A stretch of DNA of 64,000 nucleotides from JAKLQR01 sp963753165 (GCA_963753165.1 CAVWBP010000002.1:291605-355604); one strand, 5' to 3'. Positions 16,809-25,830 are shown, numbered from the stretch's first letter. A program made the numbers and translations. The notes: generated by a model not told the origin, from the letters alone.

Positions 16809-17052
16809 CATCCTTATTAAACCGTCCGCAGTTAAAGAAATTGAGAACATTCCACGAAAATATCGCCTACGGATAATTCAAAGGATTAAGGGATTAGCAA
16901 CCAACCCACGGCCCCAGGGATGTGAAAAGCTTACCGGAGAAAACAGATATAGAATTCGTCACGGAGTTTACAGGATAGTCTATTCAGTTTCCGACAGGGA
17001 ATTGCATATTATAGTTGTTAAAGTTGGACATAGACGAGATGTATACAAATGA
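16795..17052 (+). CDS. RelE/ParE family toxin
   Basis: 85 residues from GTG 16795: AKYNILIKPSAVKEIENIPRKYR, GCEKLTGENRYRIRHGVYRIVYSV and VVKVGHRRDVYK, the standard RelE fold with its C-terminal HRxxVY-like active-site region. It follows its antitoxin with overlapping ends. Intact, unlike the RelE remnant at 15.7 kb. 17053-17316 downstream shows no recognisable gene. Confidence 0.9.
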   Translation: MAKYNILIKPSAVKEIENIPRKYRLRIIQRIKGLATNPRPQGCEKLTGENRYRIRHGVYRIVYSVSDRELHIIVVKVGHRRDVYK

Positions 17053-17316
17053 AACCCATAACGAATTACTCAAGCCGACCCGGGATAACGCTGATTTGGG
17101 CTGGCAAAGCTTTGTGGCCGGGCGGCTTGCCTTTGCGTTGAAGCTGAGGAAAAATATGCCCTGGCAACGACTATTATGTGCATAAAATAGACGGGGTTTT
17201 TAAAGTAAGGACACCGCCATTATTCAGGCCTTAATCAGGTTTCTGCTAAACGGTCTCCTTTGATGTCTCGTGGCAAGGATTCTGATTGGTATATGGAAAA
17301 AACCTGTTGGGGTGAC

Positions 17317-17862
17317 TTACAAGGCCATGAGGACCATTATCATCTGGCGGCCTTCCATCTTCGGCGGTATTTCGACTTTTGCAATATCCTTCAGATCCAG
17401 TGACAGCTTGTTCAGCAGGTCCGCCCCCAGTTCCTGACGGTTCAGTTCCCGCCCTCTGAAGCGGATTGTCACTTTGACCTTATCACCATGTTCGATAAAA
17501 CTCCTTACATTCCTCTTTTTGAACTCATAATCGTGGGTGCCTATCAAAGGGCGCATCCTGATGTTTTTGAGGGTGAGCGTTGCCTGTTTTTTCTTTGATT
17601 TCTGGAGTTTTTTGTTCTTATCGAACTTGAACTTCTGGTAGTCCATGATCTTGCAGACCGGCGGGTCGGCATCCGGGCTGATTTCTACAAGATCCAGTTC
17701 TTGTTCCTCGGCCATCTTCAGCGCCGCCTCAATGTCCATGACGCCTATTTGTCCCTCATCGCCAACTACCCGAATCTGCTTGGCTTTAATCAGCCGAATC
17801 TGTTTGTTTACGCGTGTTTTATCAACAACCCTTACTGGAAATGCTTTTCGTCGATTAACTAT
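17317..17862 (-). CDS. infC: Translation initiation factor IF-3
   Basis: 181 residues if initiation is at the AUA codon 17862-17860: VNRRKAFPVRVVDKTRVNKQIR leads into the conserved N-domain, then MDIEAALKMAEEQELDLVEISP and PPVCKIMDYQKFKFD, the basic linker and the C-domain (IRMRPLIGTHDYEFK). No ATG/GTG/TTG lies in frame before residue 42, and truncation there would delete half the N-domain. Rare initiators are known for infC (AUU in E. coli) and allow IF-3 to limit its own synthesis. AAGGAG sits 9 bases upstream. The gene overlaps its upstream neighbour by 8 bases. Confidence 0.92.
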   Translation of the reverse strand: MVNRRKAFPVRVVDKTRVNKQIRLIKAKQIRVVGDEGQIGVMDIEAALKMAEEQELDLVEISPDADPPVCKIMDYQKFKFDKNKKLQKSKKKQATLTLKNIRMRPLIGTHDYEFKKRNVRSFIEHGDKVKVTIRFRGRELNRQELGADLLNKLSLDLKDIAKVEIPPKMEGRQMIMVLMAL

Positions 17863-18277
17863 TGTCTTTTTCTCCTTTTTCCTTCGAAATTCCTTGAGGA
17901 TTCGTATTATATTTTATGGTGATCTTATAATCAATACGTGCATGCTGGGAGGGACGGTCGCTGATTTTTCCCTTGCAGGAAAGTTCTCCCTTTCCCGATT
18001 TTTCATGTTTTTTAACCATATGGGTAATCACTGCGGTGAGATCAAACCCGCCCTCCATACAGTCTTTGATCATGCAATCCATGTTGAAATATGCATGGCG
18101 CGAGGGCCAGAAATTGACAGTACGGATCATGGAAGCCTGATTGAAACCCTTCATATAATATATCATCTCGATTTTTATGTCTGTTACATCAGGAAAGCAT
18201 TCAGAAACCAAACCGGATTCAAGTCTGTGCTGCTTGTTCAGTTCCATTTTTTCCAGATAGTTCTGCTTGTGTGCCAT
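17855..18277 (-). CDS. Conserved hypothetical protein upstream of infC
   Basis: 140 residues with no domain I can name. It begins MAHKQNYLEKMELNKQH and contains CFPDVTDIKIEMIYYMKG, NFWPSRHAYFNMDCMIKDC and MVKKHEKSGKGELSCKGK, ending in a basic tail. The composition (aromatic, four Cys) looks protein-like rather than shadow, and no better frame exists here. Its last codons contain the IF-3 ribosome-binding site, so its translation may govern infC expression. A csp gene with its own terminator lies upstream. Confidence 0.65.
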   Translation of the reverse strand: MAHKQNYLEKMELNKQHRLESGLVSECFPDVTDIKIEMIYYMKGFNQASMIRTVNFWPSRHAYFNMDCMIKDCMEGGFDLTAVITHMVKKHEKSGKGELSCKGKISDRPSQHARIDYKITIKYNTNPQGISKEKGEKDNS

Positions 18278-18292
18278 TGTACCTCAAAAGAG

Positions 18293-18321
18293 AGAAGTCC
18301 CCTGATGGGCAGGGGACTTCT
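18293..18321 (-). terminator. Rho-independent terminator of csp
   Basis: AGAAGTCCCCT-7-base loop-AGGGGACTTCT, an 11-bp perfect stem 9 bases downstream of the csp stop, followed on the minus strand by CTCTTTT. Confidence 0.8.
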
Positions 18322-18329
18322 TCAGTCAG

Positions 18330-18530
18330 TTAATTTTTGATTACATTGATTGCTTTGAGACCTTTTGGGCCATTTTCGGTATCAAAGGTTACAGAATCAC
18401 CTTCGGCGAGGGATTTAAATCCGCTGCCTTGGATGGAAGAATGGTGGACAAATACATCGCTGCCATCTTCACTTGTGATAAAACCAAAGCCTTTGGAATC
18501 ATTAAACCACTTCACTGTTCCTTTCGCCAT
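18330..18530 (-). CDS. Cold-shock domain protein
   Basis: 66 residues, an RNA chaperone with RNP motifs KGFGFIT and VFVHHS, and the usual MAKGTVKWFN start. ATG 18530 follows GGAGGTCCGAA; the frame opens further upstream but only by nine codons without homology. It has its own terminator. The leader upstream is long, as in cold-induced csp mRNAs, but no specific element could be identified. Confidence 0.96.
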   Translation of the reverse strand: MAKGTVKWFNDSKGFGFITSEDGSDVFVHHSSIQGSGFKSLAEGDSVTFDTENGPKGLKAINVIKN

Positions 18531-19004
18531 TTCGGACCTCCTTGTTCGAAAATTCAAATCTCAGAATACCCATAAAAAAAAGCCACAAAGCTAAAAGTCT
18601 TTGAGGCTTTAGTCAACAAAAACTTCTGAAACTCTGAAGATTATCTTGACATATGTTGCCGCAGAAGTCAATACATATGCGTATTTATATCTATTTGTCA
18701 GCAGGTTATAAATTAACGGGAATTATTCTTTGAAAGAATGTAATTCGCATTTTATGAAAAGTATCTGAAGTGTTGACTCCGGCCAACAATTTTCTCGACT
18801 TCCTGAAATAGTGATAGGTTCATTTCTTTTCCGGATGCAATAATTATAATGGTAATCAACAAGGAAAATTGCTACCCCCTACTCAGGTAGGATTGACTGC
18901 CTATCATTTTAGTTAAATAATGAAATCATAAGCATAATGCTTAATTTTTATGAGATATCGAGTAAAAAAGGACTAAGACATAAGTACTTGAATCAAAGAG
19001 AAAT
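18531..19004. other. Gene-free AT-rich interval
   Basis: 474 bases between csp and the secreted-protein gene. It contains the csp leader on the minus side and, on the plus side, the operator and promoter at 18878-18921. Otherwise I see no reading frame or RNA gene that I can support. Confidence 0.6.
18878..18921 (+). promoter_or_regulatory. Palindromic operator with sigma-70 promoter, copy 1
   Basis: CCTACTCAGGTAGG followed one base later by a -35 hexamer TTGACT, a 17-base spacer and AATAAT. The same palindrome-to-TTGACT arrangement occurs at 25831. The palindrome centre lies about 8 bases upstream of the -35 hexamer, where class II activators commonly bind. It precedes the secreted-protein gene by about 85 bases. 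Confidence 0.6.
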
Positions 19005-19502
19005 ATGAAAAATAAAATAATCATCATGTCGGGTTTCATTGTAAGCATAATTTTTGTACTTTCAGTTCCGCTTCATGCAACTGATTGGAATTTTGTAACG
19101 ACTACAACAAAAAATTATTACTTTATTGACTCAGACAGCATTATTACAAACGAAACACAAATAACTTTTTGGGGAATAAAAATGGACATAGAAACTGCAA
19201 AAGTAACCGCTAAAAAAAGGTGTACTATAGATTGCCATTTTGAAAATGCGCTTGTTCAAGACGATATAAGATATGATGCAGAAGGGCGTATTACACAAAT
19301 ACTGTCTTATAATGATATGAATTGGTATGATGTTCGGAAAGGGTCAGCAACAAAAACGATTGCCAATTTTTTGTGTGAATATGGCAGACCAAGAATAGAT
19401 ATAAAAAAACATTTAAAACAGCCTTTTCAGACCAAAGACAATTACATGGCATCTTTCATAAACAATCTAAACAGTGCCAACCTTTCTTTCAATTCTCAAT
19501 AA
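19005..19502 (+). CDS. Secreted protein, surface-adhesin-E-like
   Basis: 165 residues with a clear signal peptide (IIIMSGFIVSIIFVLSVPLHA). The mature part, DWNFVTTTTKNYYFIDSDSII...QITFWGIKMD, resembles small beta-rich periplasmic proteins of the surface-adhesin E type, with two cysteines (CTIDC). The gene is markedly AT-rich compared with its neighbours, a sign of possible transfer. Expression is probably controlled by the operator at 18878. Function unknown. Confidence 0.65.
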   Translation: MKNKIIIMSGFIVSIIFVLSVPLHATDWNFVTTTTKNYYFIDSDSIITNETQITFWGIKMDIETAKVTAKKRCTIDCHFENALVQDDIRYDAEGRITQILSYNDMNWYDVRKGSATKTIANFLCEYGRPRIDIKKHLKQPFQTKDNYMASFINNLNSANLSFNSQ

Positions 19503-19661
19503 TTGTTTCTGTTGCTGCATGAAGCATCCTGTATATTAGACATGCTTCAACTGTTGATGTTGTATACCATGAGAGTTATTTGTGAAAGAAATTAACAAAA
19601 ATCATTGAATTGAAAACAATACTATTATCCTGACCTTGACAGGGGCACTTGAGCACTCTTG

Positions 19662-19690
19662 TCTTGACACTTCGGGTGGTTAATTGTTAA
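19662..19690 (+). promoter_or_regulatory. Promoter of the hrcA-grpE-dnaK operon
   Basis: TTGACA, a 17-base spacer and TTAAAT just upstream of the CIRCE element. A second TTGACA lies near 19636. Confidence 0.55.
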
Positions 19691-19694
19691 ATTA

Positions 19695-19721
19695 TTAGCA
19701 CTTGACCATTGAGAGTGCTAA
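19695..19721 (+). promoter_or_regulatory. CIRCE operator
   Basis: TTAGCACTT-N9-GAGTGCTAA, one mismatch from the consensus TTAGCACTC-N9-GAGTGCTAA. It is the binding site of HrcA and ends two bases before the hrcA ATG, so the right arm also supplies the GAGAG ribosome-binding site. Repressor binding would block both transcription and, possibly, initiation. Confidence 0.95.
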
Positions 19722-19723
19722 AT

Positions 19724-20758
19724 ATGCAGAATTTAAGCGAACGCAATAAAAAAATCCTCTATGCAATCGTCCAGAGCTACATAAATAATCCCGACCCCGT
19801 AGGGTCGAGGGTTGTAACCAAGCGCTATTCACTGGGCTTCTCTCCGGCCACCATACGGAACATCATGGCTGATCTCGAAGAAATGGGCTTTCTCATACAG
19901 CCCCACACTTCGGCGGGAAGGGTCCCCACCGACCTCGGATACCGGTTCTACGTCGATTCTCTTGACGACGAAAGCGACCATCAGTCAAATATGGAGGTCC
20001 TGCATGACCTGTACAGAAAACTCGAAGCCCTGAGGAATAATATCGATATGTTTCTTGGCGAGGCGACAAAAAGCATGTCGATATTGTCCCATTACCTTGG
20101 CGTAGCCATGTCTCCGGCGTCTGATCTCAGCACGCTGAAAAAAATTGATCTCCTGAAATATACTGCGGGGAAAATAGCCGCCGTGCTCTTTACCGATGAA
20201 GGCCTGATCAAGAACAGGGTCATCACGATAGACGCGGACCTCTCCCAGAAAGACCTTGCCAGGATTGCCGGATATCTGAATTCCGAATTTGCCGGATATT
20301 CCCTGGATGAGATACGCATGAAGGTGCTGAGGCAGATGTCAAGAGAGAAGGTGAGATGCGACCATCTCCTCTCCAGGGCGATGCAGATATGCCGGGACGC
20401 CCTCTCATTTCCCTGTGGCGATCTCTTTGTCTCGGGGCTTTCCGGAGTGCTCGATCTTCCCGATTTTCATGACTTGAAAAAAATCAGGGAATTATCACGG
20501 GCCATCGAGGACAAACACATGATTATAAAACTGCTCGATGAGTTGTCCGAATCCGAAGGGGTGCAGGTCATCATAGGGTCTGAGAATGCCTCGGATGAAA
20601 TGAAGCGGTTCAGTGTTGTTGCGTCTGCATGCCGGCAGGGCGACCGGCCGATCGGTGTGGTCGGCATTATCGGTCCGACCCGGATGAACTATGCGAGGGC
20701 AATATATATTGTGGAAAATACTGCAAAATTCATCACGCAAATGCTTGAAGGAAGGTGA
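19724..20758 (+). CDS. hrcA: Heat-inducible transcription repressor
   Basis: 344 residues from ATG 19724 (MQNLSERNKKILYAIV). The N-terminal winged helix includes DPVGSRVVTKRYSLGFSPATIRNIMADLEEMGFL, then LIQPHTSAGRVPTDLGYRFYV. The central and C-terminal parts match HrcA (VVGIIGPTRMNYARAI). It represses the operon through the CIRCE site and responds to chaperone load via GroEL. An upstream TTG at 19709 would place the start inside CIRCE and is less likely. Confidence 0.95.
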   Translation: MQNLSERNKKILYAIVQSYINNPDPVGSRVVTKRYSLGFSPATIRNIMADLEEMGFLIQPHTSAGRVPTDLGYRFYVDSLDDESDHQSNMEVLHDLYRKLEALRNNIDMFLGEATKSMSILSHYLGVAMSPASDLSTLKKIDLLKYTAGKIAAVLFTDEGLIKNRVITIDADLSQKDLARIAGYLNSEFAGYSLDEIRMKVLRQMSREKVRCDHLLSRAMQICRDALSFPCGDLFVSGLSGVLDLPDFHDLKKIRELSRAIEDKHMIIKLLDELSESEGVQVIIGSENASDEMKRFSVVASACRQGDRPIGVVGIIGPTRMNYARAIYIVENTAKFITQMLEGR

Positions 20759-20763
20759 TCCCT

Positions 20764-21366
20764 TTGCAGGAGCACGAAACAGACGAAACCCAGGAAAGAG
20801 AGATACAGGAGGCGGTGGAACCTGCTCACGGGGAGATGTCCCCTGAAGACGGGGGAGATGAGCAGGACCGCAGTGCTGCCGAACTGCAAGACATGAACAA
20901 TAAATACCTGCGGCTCTATGCCGAATTCGAAAATTATAAAAAGCGGGTTATGAAGGATAAAGAAGAACTTATCAAATACGGAAATGAGAGTCTTCTCTAT
21001 GACCTCCTGCCCGTGGTCGACAGTCTGGAGATGGCATTGCAGCATGCAGCGGACGATGTATCATCAGGTCTGGTGCAGGGAGTAGAGTTAACGCTCAAGG
21101 AGATGAGGAAATCACTCGAGAAATATGGCCTCATCCAGATTGAGGCGGAGGGGAAACCCTTTGATCCCGCGGTGCATCATGCGATGGCGCATCTTGAGCG
21201 GGATGATGTTGAGGAAAATATTGTGGTAGAGGAGTACAGGAAAGGATATATGTTCAAGGATAAGGTGCTGCGCGCATCTCTCGTTGCAGTTTCGAAGAAG
21301 CACGAAGGATCGGGACAGGCAAACGAGGCGAATGAGAGAAACAATATGACAGAGGAGGAATCATAA
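20764..21366 (+). CDS. grpE: Nucleotide exchange factor GrpE
   Basis: About 200 residues. An acidic, disordered N-terminus (1-45) is followed by a long coiled coil (LRLYAEFENYKKRVMKDKEEL) and the C-terminal beta domain (FDPAVHHAMAHLERDD, VVEEYRKGYMFKDKVLRASLVAVS). I prefer TTG 20764, 9 bases after AAGGAAGG; GTG 20755 would overlap the hrcA stop and lie too close to that site. It releases ADP from DnaK. Confidence 0.93.
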   Translation: MQEHETDETQEREIQEAVEPAHGEMSPEDGGDEQDRSAAELQDMNNKYLRLYAEFENYKKRVMKDKEELIKYGNESLLYDLLPVVDSLEMALQHAADDVSSGLVQGVELTLKEMRKSLEKYGLIQIEAEGKPFDPAVHHAMAHLERDDVEENIVVEEYRKGYMFKDKVLRASLVAVSKKHEGSGQANEANERNNMTEEES

Positions 21367-21367
21367 C

Positions 21368-23299
21368 ATGGGGAAAGCAGTTGGTATAGATCTTGGAACT
21401 ACGAATTCAGTAGTTGCCGTAGTTCAGGGCGGGGATCCCGTGGTTATCCCGAATCAGGAAGGATCCAGGACAACGCCATCTGTTGTTGCAATCACTGAAA
21501 AAGGGGAAAGACTGGTCGGACAGATAGCAAAGAGACAGGCGATCACAAACCCCGAAAATACGATTTTTTCCATAAAAAGGCTGATGGGAAGGAAGTTCAA
21601 TGCGCCGGAAGTTGAGCATGCGATGAAGAGACTTCCCTACAAGATTCTCGATGCTCCGAATGCCGATGCGCATGTGGAAATACGGGGCAAACGCTACTCA
21701 CCCCCTGAGATATCCGCAATGATCCTGCAGAAACTGAAACAGGCGGCAGAGGATTACCTTGGCGAACCGGTAACAGAAGCCGTCATCACGGTCCCCGCAT
21801 ATTTTGACGATAGTCAGAGGCAGGCCACGAAAGACGCAGGCAGAATCGCCGGGCTTAATGTCCTGAGGATTATCAACGAGCCGACCGCGGCAGCGCTTGC
21901 CTATGGTATGGACAAGAAAAAGGAAGAAAAAATCGGAGTATATGATCTCGGCGGGGGCACGTTTGATATCTCGATCCTCGAGATTGGAGAAGGCGTCATC
22001 GAGGTCAGGTCGACAAACGGCAATACCTATCTGGGCGGCGATGACTTTGACCTGAGGATTATGGACTGGATGGTGGAGGAATTCAAGAAAGACCAGGGCA
22101 TAGACCTCAAGAATGACAAAATGGCATTGCAAAGGCTGAAGGAAGCTGCGGAAAAGGCAAAAGTGGAGCTTTCGACCGCGACGGAGACCGAGATAAACCT
22201 CCCCTTTGTAACGGCCGATGCGACAGGCCCCAAACATCTTCTCATGAAACTCGCGAGATCAAAAATGGAACAACTCGTCGGAGACCTGATTGAGGGTACC
22301 ATCGGACCGTGCAAGAACGCATTGACCGATGCAGGACTTTCAGCCTCGAACATAGATGAAATCCTCCTCGTTGGCGGGCAGATACGCATGCCAAAGGTCC
22401 AGCAGGTGGTGCAGAACTTCTTCGGGAAGGAGCCGAATAAAACGGTGAACCCCGACGAGGTAGTTGCTGTGGGCGCTGCTATCCAGGCGGCGGTTCTCAA
22501 AGGTGATGTAAAAGAGGTCCTCCTGCTGGACGTTACTCCGCTTTCACTGGGTATCGAGACACTCGGAGGAATATTTACCAAGATCATCGAGAGAAATACT
22601 ACCATCCCGACCAAGAAGAGTCAGATATTCTCGACGGCCACGGACAACCAGCCTGCCGTATCCATCAAAGTGTTCCAGGGTGAACGGGAGATGGCGGCAG
22701 ATAACAAGATTCTCGGCAATTTTGAACTCATCGGCATTCCACCGGCGCCGAGAGGAGTGCCCCAGGTCGAAGTGACTTTCGATATCGATGCGAATGGTAT
22801 TCTCCATGTTTCTGCAAAAGACCTGGGTACGGGGAAAGAACAGTCTATCCGGATAACCGCATCAAGCGGTCTGTCGGAAGATGAGATCAAGAATATGGTG
22901 CGGGACGCAGAAGCCCATGGCGAAGACGACAAGACAAAGAAACAACTTGCCGAGGTGCGGAACGAAGCGGATAACCTCGTCTATACCGTCGAAAAATCCC
23001 TTAAGGAATACGGCGACAAAGTGAGCGAAGGCGAGAAGAAAGAGATCGAAGAAGCGCTTGAGCGATGCCGGAAGGCAAAAGACACGGCCACTGACGCATC
23101 GGAGATCAAATCCGCTACAGAAGCTCTTATGACAAAGTCCCACAAGCTTGCAGAACATCTCTACAAAGGCGCCGGGGCACAGGCAGGCGAAGGTCAGGCA
23201 GGTCCATCAGCCGAAGGACAGGAGCAGGAAGGCGCGAAGGGACCTGAAGAAGAGGTTGTCGAGGCAGAATTTGAGGATGTTGACAAGGACAAGAAATAA
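21368..23299 (+). CDS. dnaK: Chaperone DnaK (Hsp70)
   Basis: 643 residues: the nucleotide-binding domain has GIDLGTTNSVVAVV, VPAYFDDSQRQATKDAG and VYDLGGGTFDISIL. The substrate-binding domain follows LLLDVTPLSLGIETLGG, and the tail is Gly/Glu-rich and ends EFEDVDKDKK. The phosphate-2 region reads LLVGGQIRMPKVQ, close to the family norm LVGGxTRMP. ATG 21368 follows AGGAGGAATCATA. Third gene of the CIRCE operon. A terminator lies 51 bases downstream. Confidence 0.97.
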   Translation: MGKAVGIDLGTTNSVVAVVQGGDPVVIPNQEGSRTTPSVVAITEKGERLVGQIAKRQAITNPENTIFSIKRLMGRKFNAPEVEHAMKRLPYKILDAPNADAHVEIRGKRYSPPEISAMILQKLKQAAEDYLGEPVTEAVITVPAYFDDSQRQATKDAGRIAGLNVLRIINEPTAAALAYGMDKKKEEKIGVYDLGGGTFDISILEIGEGVIEVRSTNGNTYLGGDDFDLRIMDWMVEEFKKDQGIDLKNDKMALQRLKEAAEKAKVELSTATETEINLPFVTADATGPKHLLMKLARSKMEQLVGDLIEGTIGPCKNALTDAGLSASNIDEILLVGGQIRMPKVQQVVQNFFGKEPNKTVNPDEVVAVGAAIQAAVLKGDVKEVLLLDVTPLSLGIETLGGIFTKIIERNTTIPTKKSQIFSTATDNQPAVSIKVFQGEREMAADNKILGNFELIGIPPAPRGVPQVEVTFDIDANGILHVSAKDLGTGKEQSIRITASSGLSEDEIKNMVRDAEAHGEDDKTKKQLAEVRNEADNLVYTVEKSLKEYGDKVSEGEKKEIEEALERCRKAKDTATDASEIKSATEALMTKSHKLAEHLYKGAGAQAGEGQAGPSAEGQEQEGAKGPEEEVVEAEFEDVDKDKK

Positions 23300-23350
23300 A
23301 AAGCGCTTTCACGGTATGATATAGCATCAGTGCTTGAAAGATCGCACCTG

Positions 23351-23382
23351 AAAAGTCCTCCTCGAAATGAGGGGGACTTTTT
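23351..23382 (+). terminator. Terminator after dnaK
   Basis: AAAAGTCCTCCTC-loop-GAGGGGGACTTTTT, a stable hairpin with a T-run, placed between dnaK and dnaJ. Confidence 0.85.
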
Positions 23383-23460
23383 ACGAGAAGCAGATGATTC
23401 TGGTGAAAAGACTTTTCCGCCGGGAGACAAATTTCTCAACTTCTATATAATAGGGAGAGC

Positions 23461-24558
23461 ATGAAAGACTATTACGAAACAATCGGGGTGGCCCGCGACG
23501 CGTCAGAAGTTGATATCAAGAAAGCGTTCAGACAGCTCGCCATGAAATACCATCCTGACAGAAATCCGGATAATAAGGAGTCTGAGGAAAAGTTCAAGGA
23601 AATAAATGAAGCATATTCCTGCCTGATCGATCCGGAAAAAAGAGCGAACTACGACAGGTTCGGTACGGCGGAAGGCATGGGCGCCGGTCATAGCCCGTTT
23701 GGAGCAGGATTCGGGGATGTGTTCGAAGACATCTTCGGCGACTTTTTCGGGACCTTTACCGGGAACCGGAGGCCAAGGCCGGCCAAGGGAAATGACCTGC
23801 GGTATGACCTCGATATCACGCTGATGGAGGCTGCCCTTGGCACTGAGAAGACCCTGGATATACCACGGTGGGAAGACTGTTTTGAGTGCAGGGGTTCCGG
23901 TTCAGCGCCGGGCAAGTCGCCGGTTGCCTGTCAGAATTGCAAGGGCGCCGGACAGGTGCGGATGCAGCAGGGTTTCTTTACCATATCGAGGACGTGCGAA
24001 AAATGCGGCGGGGCAGGGAAGGTTATCACTGACCCCTGCAAAGAGTGCAACGGCCAGGGCAGAGTGAGGAAGTACAAGAGCATCAGCATAAAACTCCCGG
24101 CAGGGGTTGATACCGGTTCACGGCTGAGAATGTCCAATGAAGGGGAGATGGGGCTCTATGGAGGTCCGCGGGGAGATCTCTACATTATCCTCAATGTTGA
24201 AGAGCATTCATTCTTTAAGCGGGACGGCAATGATCTGTTCTGTGAGGTGCCGATATCGTTCCCTCAGGCTGTGCTTGGAGCAGAGATCGAGGTGCCTACT
24301 CTGGACGGGACAGCGAAGATTAAAATATCGCCGAGCACACCTTCAGGAAGGATGTTCCATCTGAAAGGGAAGGGAATACAGAGACTCGGCGCTCATGGCA
24401 AGGGCGACCAAATTGTGAGAATCTATATAGATGTGCCCAAAAAACTTACGCCGAGACAGAAGGAACTCCTTGAAGAGTTTGCTCAAATAAGCGGGGACGA
24501 GGTAAGCAAGTCTTTTAAAGAGAAGATCAAAGACCTCTTCACCGGCGCAGAGAAATAG
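23461..24558 (+). CDS. dnaJ: Chaperone DnaJ (Hsp40)
   Basis: 365 residues: J domain with YHPDRNPD (about 30-37), a Gly/Phe-rich stretch (GAGFGDVFEDIFGDFFG), four zinc motifs (CFECRGSG, CQNCKGAG, CEKCGGAG, CKECNGQG) and the C-terminal peptide-binding domain. It stimulates DnaK ATPase. Separated from dnaK by the terminator at 23351, so it is probably transcribed on its own. Confidence 0.96.
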   Translation: MKDYYETIGVARDASEVDIKKAFRQLAMKYHPDRNPDNKESEEKFKEINEAYSCLIDPEKRANYDRFGTAEGMGAGHSPFGAGFGDVFEDIFGDFFGTFTGNRRPRPAKGNDLRYDLDITLMEAALGTEKTLDIPRWEDCFECRGSGSAPGKSPVACQNCKGAGQVRMQQGFFTISRTCEKCGGAGKVITDPCKECNGQGRVRKYKSISIKLPAGVDTGSRLRMSNEGEMGLYGGPRGDLYIILNVEEHSFFKRDGNDLFCEVPISFPQAVLGAEIEVPTLDGTAKIKISPSTPSGRMFHLKGKGIQRLGAHGKGDQIVRIYIDVPKKLTPRQKELLEEFAQISGDEVSKSFKEKIKDLFTGAEK

Positions 24559-24823
24559 CCGGCCCTTATTACTCATAAATTCCCAGGTGAATACAGCGGG
24601 AGGCAGTATTTTTACTCATTCTCGCCCCGATAAGAACCGGGATAAATCCGCAAAAATATCGCATCCGCCGTATTATATGATCAGTGCATGAATAATCCGG
24701 GATTTACATACGAAACTTTATAAAAAAAGTGGGTTATAATGTGCACAGAGTCTGTGGAATGAGGATGAACCCAAAGCGCGCAGGGGATGAAACAGGAAAA
24801 ATGAGAGGGAAGGGGTAACGGAT

Positions 24824-25555
24824 ATGCCCAGGATCTATCTCCCGTTGAAGAACAGGGAAGATCATACCATCACGATCACCGGCGAGAAAGCGCATTATCT
24901 TATTTCCGTCCTGAGATGCCGGAAGGGAGATGAACTGATTATTTTTGACGGGTCGGGGCATTGTTATAAGACTCGGATAGCGGGGATTGAGAGAAAAGTA
25001 GTTCTCGCAGAAGTGAGTGAACAGTTCCCGTGCGGGAACGAATCGACTGTCCGTATTACTCTTGTTTTAGGTCTCCTGAAAGGCGAGAAGATGGATATGG
25101 TGATACAGAAAGCCACGGAACTCGGCGTGCATGAGATCATCCCCGTTGTGAATGAGAGAAGCCAGATCAGGGAGACGAGGAAAATTTCCCGGTGGAGGAA
25201 AATAGCGGAAGAAGCGTCGCGACAATCAGGGAGGAGCATCGTTCCTGAGGTGCGCGAAGCAGTGCAGTTTGCCGACCTTTTCAAGGGTCGTGGGGCAAGG
25301 GTTCAGGGGCAGGGGTTTCTGTTTTATGAAGGAGAAGGGGCTAAATTGTCAGAAGCAGTCGCTTCCCTTCCCCGCCGTCCTTCTTCTCTCTTCATCATGG
25401 TCGGTCCTGAAGGCGGTTTCACCCGGGAAGAAATCAGTCTTGCACAAGCACAGGGCGCAGTTCTTGTCAGTCTCGGGAAAAGGATCCTCAGGGCTGAGAC
25501 CGCAGCGCTTGCTGCTCTCTCAATAGTACAATTTCAGTTCGGAGGTATGGACTAA
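24824..25555 (+). CDS. rsmE: 16S rRNA (uracil-1498-N3) methyltransferase
   Basis: 243 residues of the SPOUT class: N-terminal PUA-like part (MPRIYLPLKN, HYLISVLRCRKGDEL), then GLLKGEKMDMVIQKATELGV, IIPVVNERSQIR and the knot region MVGPEGGFTREEISLA and LGKRILRAETAALAAL. It methylates U1498 of 16S rRNA using SAM. The position after dnaJ is common in bacteria, although 265 gene-free bases separate the two here. Confidence 0.95.
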   Translation: MPRIYLPLKNREDHTITITGEKAHYLISVLRCRKGDELIIFDGSGHCYKTRIAGIERKVVLAEVSEQFPCGNESTVRITLVLGLLKGEKMDMVIQKATELGVHEIIPVVNERSQIRETRKISRWRKIAEEASRQSGRSIVPEVREAVQFADLFKGRGARVQGQGFLFYEGEGAKLSEAVASLPRRPSSLFIMVGPEGGFTREEISLAQAQGAVLVSLGKRILRAETAALAALSIVQFQFGGMD

Positions 25556-25588
25556 GCCGGTCTGCCAAATGATGCTGCATGCTCAGGC

Positions 25589-25760
25589 TTAAGCGTCTGC
25601 CTTCCTGATATCGGCAATCCTTTCGACCGGTATCATTATCCAGCCCAGTTTCTCCCTCGAGGTATACCTCTTCTTCCCCGACTTCGATGAGTTTGCCGGT
25701 GTAAGTGATGCCGTCCTCTGCCTCCACGATCACAATTTTCCCTGTAAGGTCAAAATCCAC
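25589..25760 (-). pseudogene. Small LSm-like beta protein with a one-base shift
   Basis: The minus strand encodes DFDLTGKIVIVEAEDGITYTGKLIEVGEEEVYLEGETG and, after a one-base shift near 25655, WIMIPVERIADIRKADA followed by a stop at 25589. Together they make a small LSm/SH3-like protein of about 56 residues. GTG 25760 lies behind GGAGG, and a TATAAT hexamer lies further upstream. Identity unknown. The frameshift may be real or a base-call error. The 3' end is close to the convergent rsmE stop. Confidence 0.5.
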
Positions 25761-25830
25761 AAAGCCTCCCGGATGGATAACATTATACCGGGGGTGCAGC
25801 GGCTTGGGCAACAGGAAAAAATATATTCCC

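Noticed and set aside
17645..18340. 231-residue plus-strand frame over infC and its neighbour
   Set aside because: Antisense to two well-supported genes; serine/leucine-rich shadow.
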